From Desulfobulbaceae bacterium (GTDB taxonomy: Bacteria > Desulfobacterota > Desulfobulbia > Desulfobulbales > Desulfocapsaceae): a DNA stretch of 6,878 bases. The position numbers and the translations under genes were made by a program. The stretch lies in NCBI GenBank assembly GCA_027067035.1, contig JAMOMO010000399.1:1-6878 (forward strand), written 5' to 3'. Position 1 is the stretch's first letter, and every line of letters starts with the position of its first letter. The notes below the pieces were generated by a model. The model was given only the letters and a program-made list of their open reading frames with translations, did not search any database and was not told the DNA's origin. Of this stretch, positions 4,543-6,878 are shown in pieces.

Positions 4543-6878
4543 AAAAACTCAGTGTTGCTTGCAATGTTCCTCCTTACTGTTGTGGCCGGTTGTGCCAGAA
4601 TGGCCCCGGAACCCATCGCGGTTCGGATTCCCAGTCGTCCTGTGGATTATCTCAGTGAAATAAAACCACTCCTTGATAAACGCTGTGCCGTGTGTCACTC
4701 ATGCTACAACTCGCCCTGCCAGCTGAAACTCAGTTCCTATGAAGGGGTTGATCGTGGCGGCAGCAAGCGACCGGTCTATAATGCCACCCGCATGACCACC
4801 ATGGATCCGACCCGTCTCTTTGTGGATGCTCACAGTACTGCTGAGTGGCGGAAAAAGAATTTTCATACGGTTACCGAAAGCACTGCCGCCGACGGTATGA
4901 ATAATTCGCTCATGCTGCAGATCCTTGATCATAAGATGAAAAATCCGGCGGTCACCGGTGAGTATCGTTCCGAGGCCAATGATCTGACCTGTGCGGAGAG
5001 CTCCATTGAGCTTGACGGTTATCTCTCCAAACATCCCAATCGCGGGATGCCCTTTGGCTTTCCTCCGCTGCAGCAGGAGGAGTTTGAGCTGATTGCCGGA
5101 TGGCTGGCTCAGGGGGCTAAAGGGCCGACAGATGCCGAGCAGGAGCGCCTGACCTCACCCAAAGCAGCGGATGCTGCCGAAATAGTGAAGTGGGAAAGGT
5201 TTTTCAATAATCCGGATCCCAAGTATGCCATGACAGCCCGTTACCTCTACGAGCATCTCTTTCTGGCCCACATCAAGTTTGGTACCGACACCAATGAGTA
5301 TTATGAGTTGCTGCGTTCCACAACTCCTCCGGGAAGCCCCGTTGAACTCATTGATACCGTCCGGCCATATGATGATCCACAGGTGGAAACATTCTACTAC
5401 CGGTTTCGAAAAATCCATTCCACCATTGTCCATAAAACCCACATGGTTTTTCATTTTGACGATGCCAAGCTTGCCCGTTTCAAAGAGCTTTTTATTGAGC
5501 CGGAGTGGCTGCAGAAGCCGCACCGTGTAGGATTTAATCATATTCTCAGTGCCAATCCATTTGTCTCTTTTGAGCAGATTCCACCTCGTTCCCGCTACCA
5601 GTTTCTGCTCGACAATGCCCATTATATTATCATGACCTTTATTCGCGGCCCGGTGTGCCGGGGGCAGGTGGCTCTGAATGTTATCCAGGACCATTTCTGG
5701 GTTATGTTCCAGGACCCGGACCATGACTTGAGTGTCTTGAACCCGGCCTTTTTGAAGCTGCAGAAGGAAAATCTGATCATGCCCATTGAAAAGGGCAGTA
5801 AATTCCCCGTCTATGATCTTATCGGCAACAGGTATGACAGGGCCCAGGAACGGTACTACAAAGCACGCCAGGAATTCTACATGATGGCTAACTACAGTGG
5901 CCAGGGGTATGATGCTATCTGGAAGGGAAACAGTGCCTCTGATACACCAGTGCTCACCGTTTACCGCCATTTTGACAGTGCCTCTGTGCACAAGGGTGTT
6001 CTGGGAAATTTACCACGCACATTGTGGGTCATGGATTACCCGCAGCTGGAGAGGATATACTATGCCCTGGTGGCAGGGTTTGATGTGTATGGTACCCTGG
6101 GCCATCAGCTGGCCATAAGGCTCTATATGGATGGATTGCGTGAGGAGGGGGAGAGTAATTTCCTCGGTTTTATGCCTCCAGAGCTGCGCAGACCCATGAT
6201 GGAATCCTGGTATCAGGGGGTTGATCCCGGCAAGGTGAATTACTATGACGCCGGAATACCTGCCGCCATTGAATTCAAGGGTGACACTCCCCGGCAGGAG
6301 TTCATGGAGTACGTTGTGAACAGGCATATCCTGAAGGAAACCGGGATCAGTTTTGATAAGGTCAACTATGTCGCTGCAGGGGATGTTTTCCCACCGCTTC
6401 CAAAGCAGTATGAAAGCATGAAAGACTATCTGCAGGCCTTTCGTTCCGTCTCCAAGCCGGGAACGGAATTTTTCTCTCTGGTGAATGATTTTAATGCCAA
6501 TGTGGTGTACATCCGTATTCGCAAGAATGACGGTGAGAATGTGGTGGTCTCCATGATAATCAACAGGTGGCATGATAATGTGGCCTTTCTGTTTGATGAG
6601 AAATCAACCCTTGATCCCTCAAAAGACAATGCGGACTTTATTCCCGGTTTTCTGGGCTCCTATCCAAATTATTTTATAGATATTCGTCAGGATGATCTGC
6701 CGGACTTCTTTGATCTCATGGCGCATCTCAACGAGATCAGCAAGGAGGAGGTGGACAGGCGCTTTGCTGAGTATGGGGTGAACAGGTCAAACAAGGATTT
6801 CTGGAAGCACTACGACTGGTTTCAGGAACGTTTTGCAGAGGAACAGCCGGTGCAGTCGGGCCTCTTTGATTTGAACCG
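4540..6878 (+). CDS. cti: Fatty acid cis/trans isomerase, haem-binding lipoprotein (C-terminal end cut by window edge)
   Basis: Cti converts cis-unsaturated acyl chains of membrane phospholipids to trans in situ, without bond shift, in the periplasm. This rapidly lowers membrane fluidity under solvent, heat or salt stress. There are 779 codons visible and no stop. The N-terminus is a lipoprotein signal: MKNSVLLAMFLLTVVAGC with lipobox VAGC and Cys at 18; Ala at +2 predicts outer-membrane sorting. A cytochrome c-type haem site CAVCH (49-53) lies in the family's RC-x-x-CH-x-CY-x-x-PCQLKL block. Other family-like blocks are GMPFG (169-173), FNHILSANPF (332-341), PPRSRYQFLLDNAHY (348-362), FIRGPVCRGQVALNVI (367-382) and DHFWVMFQDP (384-393). 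The last visible residues, SGLFDLN, resemble the family's C-terminus, and known Cti proteins are of about this length, so only a few residues are probably missing. It is transcribed away from the pilin operon and appears monocistronic as far as the window shows. Confidence 0.93.
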   Translation, partial: MKNSVLLAMFLLTVVAGCARMAPEPIAVRIPSRPVDYLSEIKPLLDKRCAVCHSCYNSPCQLKLSSYEGVDRGGSKRPVYNATRMTTMDPTRLFVDAHSTAEWRKKNFHTVTESTAADGMNNSLMLQILDHKMKNPAVTGEYRSEANDLTCAESSIELDGYLSKHPNRGMPFGFPPLQQEEFELIAGWLAQGAKGPTDAEQERLTSPKAADAAEIVKWERFFNNPDPKYAMTARYLYEHLFLAHIKFGTDTNEYYELLRSTTPPGSPVELIDTVRPYDDPQVETFYYRFRKIHSTIVHKTHMVFHFDDAKLARFKELFIEPEWLQKPHRVGFNHILSANPFVSFEQIPPRSRYQFLLDNAHYIIMTFIRGPVCRGQVALNVIQDHFWVMFQDPDHDLSVLNPAFLKLQKENLIMPIEKGSKFPVYDLIGNRYDRAQERYYKARQEFYMMANYSGQGYDAIWKGNSASDTPVLTVYRHFDSASVHKGVLGNLPRTLWVMDYPQLERIYYALVAGFDVYGTLGHQLAIRLYMDGLREEGESNFLGFMPPELRRPMMESWYQGVDPGKVNYYDAGIPAAIEFKGDTPRQEFMEYVVNRHILKETGISFDKVNYVAAGDVFPPLPKQYESMKDYLQAFRSVSKPGTEFFSLVNDFNANVVYIRIRKNDGENVVVSMIINRWHDNVAFLFDEKSTLDPSKDNADFIPGFLGSYPNYFIDIRQDDLPDFFDLMAHLNEISKEEVDRRFAEYGVNRSNKDFWKHYDWFQERFAEEQPVQSGLFDLN

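Noticed and set aside
5155..5991. 278-residue open frame on the minus strand opposite cti
   Set aside because: It lies wholly antisense to the strongly supported cti coding frame and shows no recognisable domain. It is the usual shadow of a long gene.
6010..6573. 187-residue open frame on the minus strand opposite cti
   Set aside because: It is also antisense to cti, with no family resemblance and no plausible ribosome site or partner.
1..6878. Mobile element, CRISPR array, tRNA/rRNA, toxin-antitoxin or defence genes
   Set aside because: No array-like spaced repeats, no terminal inverted repeats or transposase motifs, and no RNA gene signatures were seen. All long coding frames are explained by the pilin operon and cti.

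Overview
The window holds the minor-pilin/tip-adhesin operon of a type IV pilus on the minus strand. Diverging from it on the plus strand is a nearly complete gene for a periplasmic, haem-binding fatty acid cis/trans isomerase (Cti). Base composition is roughly balanced. The pilin style (acidic, D-x-D-x-D-G-rich PilW; PilW motif REIMLAGYDP; long PilY1 with an N-terminal von Willebrand-like region) together with Cti suggests a Gram-negative, probably a Desulfobacterota/deltaproteobacterium-like organism, possibly marine. That assignment is inference from protein style only.

Layout, read from the minus-strand promoter side: fimT/gspH-like pseudopilin (4181-3651), pilW (3634-2795), pilV (2790-2401), pilX (2404-1889) and pilY1 (1866 to the left edge, cut at residue 622). 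The genes are tightly packed: gaps of 16 and 4 bases, a 4-base ATGA overlap, then a gap of 22 bases. They very probably form one transcription unit. The divergent intergenic region (4182-4539) has no convincing gene. It carries a 13-base direct repeat, a weak hairpin and two candidate sigma-70 promoters facing cti. The cti gene (4540 to the right edge, 779 codons visible, no stop yet) fills the rest.

Working model from family knowledge: the four minor pilins assemble in the inner membrane into a priming complex that starts pilus assembly. They carry PilY1 at the pilus tip, where it acts in adhesion, surface sensing and calcium-dependent control of retraction. Cti acts independently, converting cis- to trans-unsaturated acyl chains in membrane phospholipids to stiffen the membrane under solvent or heat stress. 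The divergent neighbours share an intergenic region, but nothing in the sequence ties their functions together.

I do not see an undescribed system here. The most interesting details are the number of EF-hand-like calcium loops in PilW and PilY1 (one is a textbook 12-residue EF loop inside PilW), a degenerate MIDAS metal site in the PilY1 N-terminal domain, and the repeat-bearing divergent intergenic region.
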